Shown: positions 35,036 through 47,706, counted from the stretch's first letter. The stretch: 64,000 bases of DNA from Atherinomorus stipes (GCA_023101725.1 JALJCO010003012.1:1543001-1607000), one strand, 5' to 3'. Notes: generated by a model not told the origin, from the sequence alone. Numbers and translations: made by a program.

Positions 35036-36885
35036 CCTGTTCTTTAGTGAAGTCTGAACTTTTTGAGGGCCTGTAGAGCAAAACAGTGAAGAAAAAGTCT
35101 ACTTTAAGAGTTTGTTTTTCTCTGATCCAGCACACAAAAATCTAACAATGATTATTTAAATTTGATCTTTCTGGAAACAATACTTCCCATCCACAGGGAT
35201 AACAGTGTATATTAGGTAGCCTACCTGCAGTAAATGTAATCCCCAGCTTTGCTTCCAGTGTCTGTAAAATCAATATCATTTTTCCCCCAATCTAATGGAG
35301 AGAAATATATAGTCCACTTCATAACAAAAAGCCTCTTTGAGCTTCAGGTCCCACTGAAGAAACATCCTCCATCATCCAACATTTGCAGTCCAGGTCAAAT
35401 AATCAGAATTAATATCCCATCAGCAAACCAGCAGCAGTGATTTACTAACTTAGCTCTTCCACCTCCACACTTTCCGGACTCCCTTCTTTCTGCAGTCTGT
35501 GTCTGAACATGTGTGCGTGTGTGCACATGTTCAGACACACACAAATCCTTGGCTGCAAAATGAATTTTTGTTGCAATTATGATCAATTGTTTTGCCACTT
35601 GGTTTTGGAATGAGCATCAACTCGTCCATCTGCAGCCACAGGCAAAAATAAAAAAAAATGAAAAAACACACAAAAGAGAAAAAAAGACATGAGTGTGACA
35701 GAAATGGCGTGTGCCTGGTGTCTGTGTGAGTTTTGCAGTTTCTCTCTTTTTTTCCCCCAGAAATCAGCAAGCTCTTTTTTTTTCCCAATCCTTTTCAAAA
35801 GCCTCTCTTTGACAGATAGAGACTTTCACTCTAAATTGCTGGCACAAGCCCAGGCCTGGCAGATTTTGAGCCTAATTGGCCTAAACAACAGCGAGGGGTA
35901 TCTTGTCTTTACAAATGACTGTTTTTCAGAGAACACACGCAAGCGGAATTTATTTGGTTTATTTAAAACAGTCCCAAAATAAAAAATTACCCCCACAACT
36001 GGTAAACTTACATGTGCAATATAAGACATAAAAAGCAAGCCAAGAAAAGATGCCATTACTTTGTTTGGCATATGCATTTTCAAATGACAGTTTAAAATAT
36101 TTTTAATTGGTCCCTCTTTTTGAGTTTTAATTCGGTAGTTGTGTGAAATGATCAAACTTTCTCCACAAATCTATTTCTCCTTGGATCAGTGGATTTTCTG
36201 TCAAATCTACACCATCAAACAGTGAAGTCACAGACACGCCCCTGCAGCCCTTTTCTATTCTTAGTCTGCTGCAAAGACATCCAACAAATCTCAAACACAT
36301 CCACAGATTCCAGCCATAATTGGTAAGCTCAACACTGTTTGTTAGCTCTGCATTACAAACATTTAACAAAAATCCCATGAGTTTCTCACGATTTCTTTTT
36401 CAGTTTTGTTTTAACCATTTGACAATTAAAAACATTCCAAAACACAAAATACTTTTCCCTCAGTTTCGCACAAGCAAGAGATGGCAGAGATGATGCACAT
36501 CTGTGGAACTGCTGTGTACATATGCCATTAGAAATTCATGAGCTGCACAATATCTAAGTTAATTTATATGCGGATAATATCAACAGAGAGCTGCTTAATG
36601 AATTATACATAGGAGATGCAACCCACAGAAGACAGATGAGTGAAATTAAAGTGCACTTGCTGCTCTAAAGTCTGGCCATAGTTTAAACTTGCATGGAAAC
36701 CCGTGCAGGGGTAACACAGAGGATAAAGTCATAACATCTATCAGTTTTATTTGGCTATTTGATGCTAAATGAATTTCTAAGACATTATTCTACTGTGGTT
36801 ATTGATAAAACCTCTTGTGAAAACTTTGCAAGACATATATTAAAGTTGAACTGGATGGCAGTCTAGCATAGGAAGTATTCACTAA
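35036..36885. other. Non-coding DNA; hairpin at 35499-35538
   Basis: No gene recognised. 36500-36660 and 35830-35910 look like non-repetitive, mixed-composition sequence with homeodomain-type TAAT cores, as seen in conserved non-coding elements, but conservation cannot be judged here. Confidence 0.4.
35499..35538. repeat. Hairpin, 15-bp arms
   Basis: The arms 'gtgtctgaacatgtg' (35499-35513) and 'cacatgttcagacac' (35524-35538) are perfect inverted repeats around a 10-base TG-rich loop. Confidence 0.8.
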
Positions 36886-36886
36886 A

Positions 36887-37481
36887 GGCCACTTTATTAG
36901 GCGCACCTGTTTAATTGCTTGCTAATTAATTGCTTTGTTTGTTAACAAAGTTAATCAGCCTATCACATTGCAGCAGCTCAGTGCATTTCAACATGTAGAC
37001 ATGTGCGAGATGACTTGCTGAAGTTCAAAGAGAGCATCAGAATGAGGAAGAAGAGGATTCAGTTGACTTTGAACATGGCATGGTTTATGGTGCCAGATGG
37101 GCTGGTCTGAAACTGGGATATTCCACACACACAACCCATCTTCTGATGGCTCCTTTCAGCAGGAAAATCCATCGTGTCAGAAAAGTTCAAATCATCTGAA
37201 ACAGGTTTCTTAATGACAATGACTTCATTGTACTCCAATGGCCTCCAAAGTCACCTGACCTCAATCAAGAGATTGGTAGAATGGGAGATTCTCATCATGA
37301 ATGAGAATTTGCCCCCCAAAACAGTGAAGCAACTGTGTGATACTATCATATCAGTATGGGAAAACTCTGAGGAATGTTTCTAACACTTTGCTAAATTTAT
37401 ACCATAAAAATTGGAGGTTATTCTGAAGGCAAAAGGGGGTCCAATCTGGTGTTAGCAAGGTGTACCGAATAAAAAGTGCCC
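36887..37481 (+). mobile_element. Internally deleted Tc1-like element (about 595 bp)
   Basis: The left end 'ggccactttattaggcgcac' and the right end 'aggtgtaccgaataaaaagt' are the termini of a common fish Tc1-like family. The 5' third reads up to the helix-turn-helix region, then jumps straight to the DDE C-terminal part near 37137. There FQQENPS stands where FQQDNAPS is expected, and VLQWPPKSPDLN follows. A frame of 69 codons at 37174-37383 is a fragment of this. It is non-functional: most of the catalytic domain is gone and the second D is replaced by E. Confidence 0.8.
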
Positions 37482-40400
37482 CATGATACAGAGTGGTTGG
37501 CTAAAGGATTATTATCTCTTTGAAAATCTTAAGCAGCTGGGAGTGTCACATTCATGCTCGTTTCATTTAATTTAGTAATCGATTCCCTCAATTTACTTAA
37601 TTTATTCCTTTACATCTACCATTTCTCACTACTAAAGAACATTGTTAATTTGCCCTTGTCCCGGTCTTAGATTTGAACTATCTTTTATCCTTTTAAACCT
37701 TGATTTTAGACACTGTTTTAAGAAAATCTGCCACTCTAAATTGTGCTGCATTTGGCGCCACTATGAGGGGGGCATATCAACTTCTGCAGAACAAAAAGTG
37801 GCTAATTAGAACAAATTGCAAAATAGCTTAACTGGGACAGCTGAATAATTATAGATTTCATGAGTAACTGGAAGGATTAAGTTGTAATTTAGAAGATTTT
37901 TTTCAAAGTTTCCTACCCCAATAATTCACAGGTTTTACAGAAAATGGTGAGAAAAAGAGAATTTAGCATCTGGATTTTTACCAAATTGCGCAGCTCCTGT
38001 ATTCTCTCGCTTACTTAGGGATCTCAACAAGAAATAGTCCTCTTTCTGAGATCTCTGTGATATATAATTCATGGACCACCACCAGTGGCACAACAAAAAC
38101 ATCTCTTTTTTATTGCCATGACTTATTATTCCTGAATAACTTCATGTTTTTGATTCTGAAGTCCATGGGAGATTCACTTACATTTTAATATGTAATCATC
38201 CAAAAGAAAAGACCTGTTCTCTTACTGTTGAGTTGAAAGACATTATTTTGTTGACAGGCAAGCAACTATATATAACAAAAGATACCCCAGGAGGAGCTGG
38301 GAATAAATAAGAAAAAAAAAAAAAAGCTGAATACCAGGACAGCCTATATGCAGCTTACAATGACACGAGCTTTACTCCGTACAAACACATTGTGCAGCTG
38401 AACAGGAAACATCCCTTTGTTAGCTCAGGGACTGTGAAATGAAATCGAATAATGTGGACAGCAAGAGCTGAGGCTCGACTGCGGGTGCAGCTCTCCACTG
38501 TCAACACACATCAATAAACAACCTCATAAACATACTCCATGGTCTAAATATTATTTCAGCTGCTCTTCTTTCAGACTAGTGCAACTCTAACAGAAGATCG
38601 GGGTTCCACTGTTAGTTACTCTCAAAGTCACCCACCATTTATTTTTCCAAGAAAGTTTCTTTTACCCTCTGTTTTATCTTCCTTCCATGTTGATTGCTTT
38701 CCTTTTGTGGCTCTGATCACTAATGAGCCTCTCTGTATCAATACTGTACCTCTCTTATTTCTTTTCATTGATTGAAGCAGACACAAATCCACACCCACAA
38801 AAGCCTATCACTCCAAGGCAATAAACTGAGGTGACTCAATCCAAACAAAAACACTGGCCATATTGGTCTGATCCTCATCTCCTTCTGTCTTCCCCATCAT
38901 TTCCATCATATCCATTTCTGGAGATGGAGGGAGCTTGATTGACAGATGAAAGCAGCCGCAGCAATGCACAGCTGATAAGAATCAGGGTCTGCTGCTGATG
39001 GACTGTCTGCTGATTCAAGTGCAGGCATCTAATAGGGCATTCACACACTTGGTCAGCCTAAAGCGTTTGAGATAGAAACATCCTCTTTTTGCGAATGTGT
39101 GTCAGAAAGCGATATAATCTGAGTTTTACTCTTTTGAAGATATTATAGACTTTGTTTTAAAATAATATGAAAAATAATATAGTAATATTTGTGTATCTGA
39201 CTCTTCTAGAGGGTCACATTCAGCATTTATTATATTCAACATTTGAAAAGGGGGTCTCAATCTGGATTAGACAAGTAAAAATAAACAGAGAAGCCAGTTT
39301 CCATGTTTAATGAAATGACTAAGTAGTTTAATTCACCATTATAGTTTGCATTATGAAAAGAAATTTAGAGAAAATTAAATATGCTGCCAACTCCATATGA
39401 AGTTTTTTTTATACAAAACGGTTGATTAGATAGAGCTTTGCTGCTCTTTTCAATTGGCTCTTGTGCACAAGTAAATAAAATAAAATAAAAAATCCTCCAC
39501 CTGAAAGTTTTAGTATAGCTGCCTGCAGGTCAAAGGGGGAAAACAATACAGATGTTATTACAGCTTTGAATATATGTTATACTCTTAATGAGGTGAAAAT
39601 CTTTAGAAACTCTTTCATCATTCTAATTCTTAAAATAAAAATATACTTTCATTGCTGGAGCATGAATATGAAAATGTTAAGACGAGTGCAAACTGAGTGC
39701 AAATCAAGTTCAAAATGAGAGGAATTTCCTTTGTTTTGAGAAAATCTTACATGCTATACTGTATGCAGGTTGGTAAGGATGTGAACAGCCTTTGATGCCT
39801 TGTCATTCCAAAAATAAAAAATATCATCCCAAAATAAATAAATAAAAACAAAGAAATAAGGAATCTTCAACAGGGATTCAAGCTTTGTGTTCCGAGCTGG
39901 CAGCATTATATTGTTGTTGGGTGGTGGTGCATTTTCTGCAGGCTGGTTGTGTCTCCACAAATTGGATGATATTGGCTAGACTTAATTCCAATATCGTTTT
40001 CCGTCCTCATTTAGACATAGAAGGCAATGAAGTGTGTGTTTAAAGAACGACAGAAAAACAAACACATTTATACTCGCCCACACACTTGCTTACATTCAGG
40101 CACAGGTGCTCATATCTCATCAAACATATCATTATCCACTTGACCAGTTAGAGAGATAATACTACCCTGCCGTTGCTGAGACTATAGATGAAGCAAACAA
40201 TAATACACCACCCTCCTTCCTGCCATGTAACATGTCATTATGCTAATTATTTAGTTTCTCTCACACATTTTTGCTTCAGCGCAAGTATATTCTCCATTTG
40301 GGCAACACATATGGGCCTTACAGCTGCAGCAGTTGCTGTAAACCATTTTTTGTCATCTGTGAAAGTAAACCAAGTCGTCATAATGAGAAACTTGTCTAAT

Positions 40401-40575
40401 TACTTCCTCACAGATTCCACCAAAAGGGTCAGAGTGCAAATTTATGCAGAGAAATGCACGGTTCAGTGTTTCAAGCTCCATTTCCACCATAAGTCCTGGC
40501 TGGTACGTGACAGTTTGTTACCATCAGCTACATAATAGCATGTATCATGGCAGTGTGATGCCTTGTAGTGTTTCA
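37482..40575. other. Non-coding DNA, no recognised gene
   Basis: A 3-kb stretch with an A run at 38312-38325 and short TTTA-type runs near 39480 and 39835. I see no coding exon or transposon end. Confidence 0.45.
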
Positions 40576-40577
40576 TT

Positions 40578-40785
40578 AAGACCACATCACCAAGATCAAG
40601 AAATTACTGAAACCAAGTACCAAGACCAAGACATTACTAAGACTAGAGTAGGAACTGAGACAACACCAAGACATTTCCGAGACCAGGGATCAAGACCAAG
40701 ACATTGTACAAGACTGGGTACTGTCTTGGTCTCGGTCTCTGTTCTCTGTAATGTCTTGGTCTTGGTAGTGTGGCCTTGACTACAA
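40578..40785. repeat. Imperfect inverted repeat of 'accaagaccaagac' units
   Basis: The left arm (from 40578, 'gaccacatcaccaagatcaa') and right arm ('gtcttggtcttggtagtgtg') are inverted. Between them 'caagaccaagacatt' recurs several times. It is a simple, partly palindromic fish repeat; the 111-codon frame over it is composition-driven. Confidence 0.65.
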
Positions 40786-40896
40786 CACTAATCCCTTACT
40801 TGAAATACAATAAAGAAGTACACAACAAAGACAAAGGACAAGAAAGTTGGATATCCAGCAGTTTGTGTTCTGCTTCTAGAAGTGACCTTTGTTTAA

Positions 40897-41423
40897 AGGT
40901 AGAGTCCAGAGTTTCCCCCCCTTAAAATAAACGCTAGACTTGTGCAAGCAATATCCATCTCAATCCACGCCTTTGGGCCTCTACTCTTGTGTGGTGGTGA
41001 GGTTGTTTGCAGCTCCCTCTGCCCCTGTGTGTATTTCACTTTTTTGTTTTGTTTTGGTGTATGTCTATGGGAAGAGATTTATCGCCAGCCAATGACAGAC
41101 CTAAGGGCATGACGCTACGTGGGAAGAAGCTCATGATTGGACCAGACGCCAGTCACTCGAACTCTTAGGGGGCAAAAAAAAAAAAAAAAAAGGCGAACGC
41201 AGCAAAGAAAAAGAGGTACTCTGCAGTCAGAGCTTTAGATAGTGCACGTTGGAAAAACCAGGGTTAATATTGGTTTGGCTTTCACCCACTTCCGAGCTCT
41301 GAAGCAGAGCCTTGAAGCTGAATAGGCTGAAGAGCAATGCGGCCAGTAGCCTGAGGGGAGGGGCTTTCAGTTTGAATAGCATTGTTTACAAAAAGAAACG
41401 GGGAGGAACTCCAGACGCTACCT
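40897..41423. mobile_element. TTAA-flanked MITE (527 bp)
   Basis: TTAA lies at 40893-40896 and 41424-41427. The element's left end is AGGTAGAGTCCAGAGTT and its right end is the inverse of AGGTAGCGTCTGGAGTT. TTAA duplication with AGGT ends points to Kolobok rather than piggyBac (whose ends start CCY). An A run lies at 41172-41189. No coding sequence is present. Confidence 0.7.
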
Positions 41424-41427
41424 TTAA

Positions 41428-44016
41428 AACCAGGTAAGTCAGTTGAGAACCAGTTCTCATTTACAATGACGACCTGGCTAACGGCTGTTACATACTCCAC
41501 GGGAAGCAAGAACTTTCTTCTTGTTCTCGGGGCTGTTCTCGCGGAGGTGTTTGAGGACAGCTTGCGGCTTGTTCTCAACCCTTTGGCCGAGCACAACTTT
41601 CTTCTCGGGGAGATCTGAGAAGTACTGTGTGATTGGTCGGACATTTGAGGCAGGCGGGGTTTATACAGAGACGCTTGAAGCAGAGAGTTGTCACTTCTAC
41701 ATTTCCGCAGAATTGTCCGTTAAACGGACAGTTTTGATAAACAGCTGATTAAGGTGGTGAAAAGTACGAAAATGTAAACAACACACAAGGCATTTAAATA
41801 CACGGACATCACTGCATGCGCAACTCCATTAGTTTATTGCAAATGTATAATCACTGGATTATACATACATACTACCGTTGTAGTATGTATGTAACAAGCT
41901 TAAGAGTTCTTGTCTTGTGATTTTAAAAAACAAAAAATACGCCATACATTCAAATATGGCACCATTGCCTATATTTTCTTAGAACTCAATCATGCAGGAA
42001 GTGATGACTCTTTCAACCAATCAATGGATTGCAGTATGTCAAGCAGCACCCTTTTGAGTGTGATCGGTAAGACTCAGTCCCCAGTAGAAGGGTTCCCAAA
42101 AAGTGAGACAGCTCGAGTCAGATATTCAGACCCTTCCCATTTTTTGCCAGTGGAAAGGCAAAAAAATGGGACCCATACCAAATCAGACATGGGGCTTTAG
42201 TCAGGAATCAGCAGCAGAAATTAAACATCAGTGAGGAAGTCCTGAAGATAGGCCTATGTATAAAATGTCAAAGAAGTGGACGCATCAGACATGTATCAGA
42301 TGCAGCCATGCACATTCACATCTATGCATGCAGCCCCTAACTCTAGGGCCGCATCTTAAATCTGATTACAAGCCTCCACACATGTTCTAAAGGTCACAAT
42401 CCTTCACATGCACGACTAAAAAAGCAAATGAACACACTTCCATACCAGTTGTACATGCACAGACTGACTCTAGGCAACATATTTGCCCAGGGAAATCAAG
42501 GCGATCTGTGCTCCAGCTTCGGCTTCTCTTTGATGCTCAATTAACTCTGGCAGACGTGGCTAGCTGAGCCAATTATTAATTCAGATTTGCAAGTGCAATG
42601 TGGCAGGCGCAAACACGATGCTGTGATGCCATGGCTAGGCAACTACTGACACACAGCTCTTACAGTACTGCACTAAACATGTCATTGCCTCTAAATTATG
42701 CCATATATTCATTTCTGGACACTGGGAAATAAAGCATGCTGCTGTTCTTTAGTCTTCCCTTGTTTAATTCTCTTATGTCGCCTTCTCCTTTCACTTTTTA
42801 CAATCGATGATTCAATCTCTCTGCTACTTTCCATTCTCACTACTCTCACCTCAGTCCCACTTCATCTTTATACTTCACTTCCTCCATCTTTTTAGCAGTT
42901 TACTTCTTCCTGAGAATCTCCCTCACTCACCTGCATCCTTAAGCTCCCTCAAGCTTTTTGTCACATCACTTATTCCTTTTACCCTGCTTTGCCTCTTTTA
43001 TTTCCCTGTTTCATCTATTTCCCTCTCTCTTTGTCTTATCATCCTAAAAAGCTAGGGGGATGGAGGGTGGATAATAGTGTGGAGGGAAAAAGAGGACGGC
43101 AGTGGGCTGACAGAGGGAGTCCCATCTGCAGCGAGCTCATTAGAAGATGGGAGGAGAGTCAGCGGCAGAGACACACTAGTAGGCATCCACACAGCTCCCT
43201 CTCTGTGTCTGTCTCTCTCTCTAGAGCACATATTGCTGCGTTGTTGGACTCATTCCGACACATTACTACCTCCTCCATCTCTCTCTGTCTTCTTCCTGCC
43301 GCGCTCCTCAAAGTCCCAATCTCGTTAATCACTGCAAAATGCAGCACAGAGCAATTGAGTGGTTTTACCTTTTACCACCTACCAGTACTATAAGGCTATA
43401 TATTTTTACTACATGTGGCATCAGTGAAAATCGAGGCATAAATTCAAAGCATTGTTAACGCTGGACAACTCCTTTTCATTTTCTTCTACACTGCAAAAAA
43501 AGTATGATACATTACAGATAGGAAGATTAAATGCTCAACAAAACCCGAGTGGGCAATGTGCCTGAGCTTGACTCAGCTTTCTTGAAGATACCTAATAGAT
43601 AACTGAGGGATAAATTAGGTTTAACACTTGTTTCACAAAGTTTGGAGAACTTCCAAGAGTTGTTGTACACTGCTTCTCCCTTTACTAGTCTAAATCAAAC
43701 TCTTTAATACAGTGTGGAGCCTTCAGAAAGTGGCCATTTGCAGGTTTAAATAGGGTACATTAGGCTAACTGCAAGATCCAATGTACGGACACTGTCCGCT
43801 TCATTCTCCTTTTAATGGCAAATAGATCCATATCTTTTCTGGCTTTAATGGGATCAGCAGATGCTGAAGATACATCAATGGGGGGCAGGCAAGTATGAAA
43901 AGAGGGGTTAGTGTCATACCAGCAAAAGAGCCTGTAAAAGTTAAAAGTACAGCATCATTATAACTGCCGTTTCTTCCAAAGGATCAGCAATGAGATGACA
44001 TCCTTTGAGCTGTGAG

Positions 44017-44049
<33 letters not shown>

Positions 44050-44335
44050 CAGACTCGAGACCAGTTCATGTAAAATGAGCATTACACCCTTTGACTGAAA
44101 AATAGGCACCCCTCATAACTGTATGAGGAGCTAACCTGAATAATGGATAGCCTTTTAGTTTTATTAAGTCAATGCAAATCAATAACCATGCAAGGATATG
44201 TTGTCAATTCTGCCTAGCAAGTAGGCATAATTATCCAAATGTTACATCTTAATCTATTTAGTAGAAGTGACATTCAATTCCAGTACTTATACTGTACATT
44301 ATTGAGTAACAAGGTACAGTAATTTTATTTCAAGA
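41428..44335. other. Non-coding DNA; two hairpins and a short repeat fragment
   Basis: 41437-41480 ('gttgagaaccagttctcatt', 'atgacgacctggct') resembles a repeat abundant in several fish. Hairpins lie at 41863-41892 (13-bp arms 'acatacatactac') and 42137-42171 ('cccattttttgcc'). 42500-42620 is unique-looking sequence with TAATTA-type cores. There is a T run at 44021-44047. No gene recognised. Confidence 0.45.
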
Positions 44336-44339
44336 AGTG

Positions 44340-44660
44340 GATTACAACAATATTAACCCTTCTCACTCCTACTGCAGCCTGGTCTCTGCTGCCCTGAGGC
44401 AGATGATGGCACAGCCTGAGGAGCAGGTCAGTGCGGTTCTGCAAGAGCTTTTTTGCCACTGCTACTAGACTGCTAAACAGCGAAAAAATAAATATGTGGG
44501 CTCCATTTCACTGCAATATACAGTATGTATTATATATTGCATGTAGTGATTTTGCTGTTGTTATATTTATCCATATTTTATCAAGTTCCCTTTTAACTCT
44601 GCTGTCACTGATTTTAGTTACTGATGTTTCATGTATCTTTTTTTTTTTTTAAATCTATAA
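44340..44660 (+). pseudogene. LINE 3' end remnant
   Basis: A frame from 44431 reads RFCKSFFATATRLLNS, the C-terminal motif of L2/Rex1-type LINEs. A T-rich 3' tail follows to about 44650. The upstream Ala/Leu/Arg-rich text (44380-44430) fits the preceding region. Truncated and dead. Confidence 0.5.
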
Positions 44661-44849
44661 TCAATTGCAATTCGATTTAGTCTGGCACTGTATCTGGAGT
44701 GGTGTTTGACTCAAAGAATTTTGAAACCTTCCAATTTAGGTTGTTTATCAAACAAAATCATTTTCAATTAAACACATATTTAATCTGTAGCTAACTAACT
44801 TCATATCTAATTGAATAAATGTTACATTAAATTAAATTCTGTGGTTGAA

Positions 44850-45420
44850 ATTACAGAAGGCTTTTGATACTGTACCATAGATCAGAAAAATATTGAGAAA
44901 ATGTCACTCCATGAGCAGCTCGCAGAGTTGAAAACAACTTCTTGGAAAACAATGTTTGTGAATAAATAATTTAGTTTCAGGATTTAGAAAAGTTACCTGT
45001 GGAGCTCCTCAGGAATGGGTGATGGGCCCATTTTTTTATAGCAAATCATGTTTCTAACATATTTCTGCAGATTACTAAATTTAATTAGCTCACTGGAATA
45101 AAAGTGAAAGTGTTACTATGTTGTTGAGAAGGAGCTGCAGGTCCTTGAAGTGTAGCTTGATGTGGAGCAATCTTTAAAATGTGAACAAAACTCAAAATAT
45201 CATGAACGGCTTTACACTAATTTAAAGGTCAAAGGAAACAGAATTTATAAAACTTCTCAGAGTTGTAATTAACCATAAATTAGCTAAGAACATGTAGACT
45301 ATGTTAGATGTAAAAACTTCCAAGTTAGTAGCAACCCTATAGAATTATAAAACAATGAATCATTACACTTCAGATGTAAGTAATTGGTCCCTTGCCCTAC
45401 CCTATTATGATACAGCTCTT
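44850..45420 (+). pseudogene. Highly degenerate LINE reverse transcriptase
   Basis: 'QKAFDTV' near 44855-44875 and 'RKVTCGAPQEWVMGP' near 44985-45030 correspond to the RT blocks KAFDTVDH and VTCGVPQGSVLGP. 'VVINHKLAKN' near 45263-45292 corresponds to the region beyond the YADD box. Multiple stops and shifts separate them. Confidence 0.5.
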
Positions 45421-45585
45421 CTTACTCCTTTTTCAGGCATGTGATTGAAAAATTGATCAAATTTATGAATATGGCAAATATAAATTGTGTATTTAATTTA
45501 ATTTATAACATTCTTGCAATAAATCTACATCTACATAACCTACTGTGTGGAATTGTGGGAATAATTTGAATGACAATAAGCTCAA

Positions 45586-46142
45586 TACCGTATTTTCTGG
45601 ACTAAAAGTCACTCATGAGTATAAGTTGCATCAGTCAAAAAAATCCATTATGAACAGGAAAGAAAACATATATAAGTTGCACTTGATTATAAGTTTTATT
45701 TATTTATTTAAATTAGGGTCATTTTTGGATTTTTTATATCCTATCTGTAACTGCTAAAAGTTACCCAATCAGTCCAATTCCAAAGTTAATGCATGTAAAT
45801 GATCATATACATCAAAACTAAGAAAGATAAACATGTTTTTTGAGGATTTGTTCTAATGCACAAGCAGTACAGCCAGATGTCTGAAATGAACTCCTCTCAC
45901 TGAGATGAGGCTATTTGGGGATTTTTGCCTTTGGAGCAAAATATAGTTGTCACAAGCCAAAAGCGCCCTCTTTTGACATTAGACAGAAACATTTACTCCT
46001 TGGCTCATGTCAGTCAATATGAATTGATACTTAAAAATATGTTAAATTGTATATACAGTATTTTGATATATAAGTTGCACTGGACTATAAGTCGTGCAAC
46101 TATGAAAAAAAAAGTGTGACTTATAGTCCAGAAAATATATTC
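45586..46142. mobile_element. Non-autonomous TIR element (about 555 bp)
   Basis: Left 'taccgtattttctggacta' is inverted on the right ('tagtccagaaaatatat'). Inner text 'ataagttgca' is also inverted. This 'ccgtattttccggactataagtc' terminus is widespread in fish. The right end is more decayed and the target duplication is not clear. No coding sequence. Confidence 0.6.
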
Positions 46143-47120
46143 CAAAAACATGCTTTATGTATTACACATAAGACTGATTATCATAAAACACACTAATCCA
46201 CTGTTATTAAAGTCTTAATAAATATAAGTTGTTTAATTATAAAACAGTTTAATTAATCTTCAAAGCATTTCTTTTTTTTATTTTTAATACAGTAACGTAA
46301 ATTTAATTTGAGAGATGCTGAATGTTTTTTGAACAAAAAGCTAACAAAGAACAGGCAATTATTTTGTTACTAGTCTACAATTAAATACAAAAAGTTGGAG
46401 TGGACTCACCAACCTACTCAATGCTGCAGCATCACAGCCAGAGGTCAATACGGTCCCTCTGGAGTAAGTTGCTAATGTATTTCATTACACCTCCAAGTAA
46501 TAATAATGCAGAAAAGACAATTAGGCTACTTCATGACTGACCCACAGGGGCAAACTTAAACACAAAGAATAATATGTAGAACATGTTAAGTGCACCACAG
46601 AACTCCCTTGAGGATAAAAAAGAGTGACATTACACGTTTAATGACGAGGAACATTTATGTGATGTTGAAACAATTCTGCTGTAATAGCAGCATTGTAAAA
46701 CTGTCCATTAAGAGGGCTCATAAGCATCTTGTACTAACATGAGCATCAAGTTATCAGATTGATGGGCACGTTGTGGCTGCCAATTAGCACCTCGCCTTTT
46801 CCCATGAATATGCAATCAATGAAGCCTGCAAGTGTCAGTGAGTCGCCTGAGGCCAGCAGGCGTCACATAAAGCGAGCCCTTGAAAGAAAACACAAACACA
46901 GAACAGGTTTCATGGCATCAAAATGATGAATGCTAACTATTGATTTTTCATAAAGCTTTAGTTTCCTTTATTTCAGTAATTTATGCATATATCCTTATTG
47001 TCACACCTTCACGAGGAGCCACATTTGCTCTCAAGCTTCATACTTCCTAAAAAGAAGTTTGTCAATTCTTTTTATATCATCAAAGTATTCACTTGCAGGA
47101 ACATTAGTAAATCAAATGAT
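46143..47120. other. Non-coding DNA
   Basis: No recognised gene. 46731-46880 is unique-looking sequence of mixed composition that could be a conserved non-coding element; untestable here. Confidence 0.4.
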
Positions 47121-47128
47121 ATCATGTT

Positions 47129-47698
47129 TAGAGATGCACCGATCCATTTCTTTCCAAACCAATCCAATACCGATACCTGGTCTGAGCTTATCGGCCGACA
47201 CCCAATACCAAGCTGATGCTGCTGCTCAATGAATGAACCGTATACCTTGACATGTGAAGGCATCAGGCTTGACAGAAACATTATGTCTTGTTAAAGAAAA
47301 GGTAACAAATTAACACAGATATAAATGTTCTTAATATTAACTACAGAAGAGGATCAGGGCCACTCAAGAAAAGAAAAAAAGAAATTCTGAGAAAAAAGTC
47401 AGAATTATGATTTTTTTTTTTCAGAAAGAAAAAGAAAAATCTATTTTTTTTCAATGCTCTGAGAATAAAGTCAAATAACTTTTTTCTCAGAATTTTTTTT
47501 TTTTTTCTCTTCAGTGGCCCTGATCCTCTTCCATTATTCACAAATAAAAAAGTGTGCATTCATCATGATGTTAATAAAACAGGAATGAATGAATGGATCA
47601 GAATGCTGGATCGGCCACATTCATTCAATATGTGATCCAGCTAGTTTGTCAATATCGGAGCCGATATCTGATCCAGATATCGTATCGCTGCATCTCTA
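47129..47698. mobile_element. hAT-like non-autonomous element with perfect 8-bp duplication (570 bp)
   Basis: The 8-mer ATCATGTT flanks it exactly at 47121-47128 and 47699-47706. The termini are TAGAGATGCACCGATC and, inverted, TAGAGATGCAGCGATA. The interior carries 'ccgatacc' and 'atcggccgac'-type text typical of these fish MITEs. The 8-bp duplication identifies hAT. A separate palindromic element (47346-47531) sits inside. No transposase. Confidence 0.88.
47346..47531. mobile_element. Foldback element nested in the hAT MITE (186 bp)
   Basis: Arms of about 55 bp begin GAAGAGGATCAGGGCCACT and end with its exact inverse. Inward they carry 'aattctgagaaaaaagt' in both orientations. The target duplication is not clear. 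Confidence 0.75.
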
Positions 47699-47706
47699 AT
47701 CATGTT

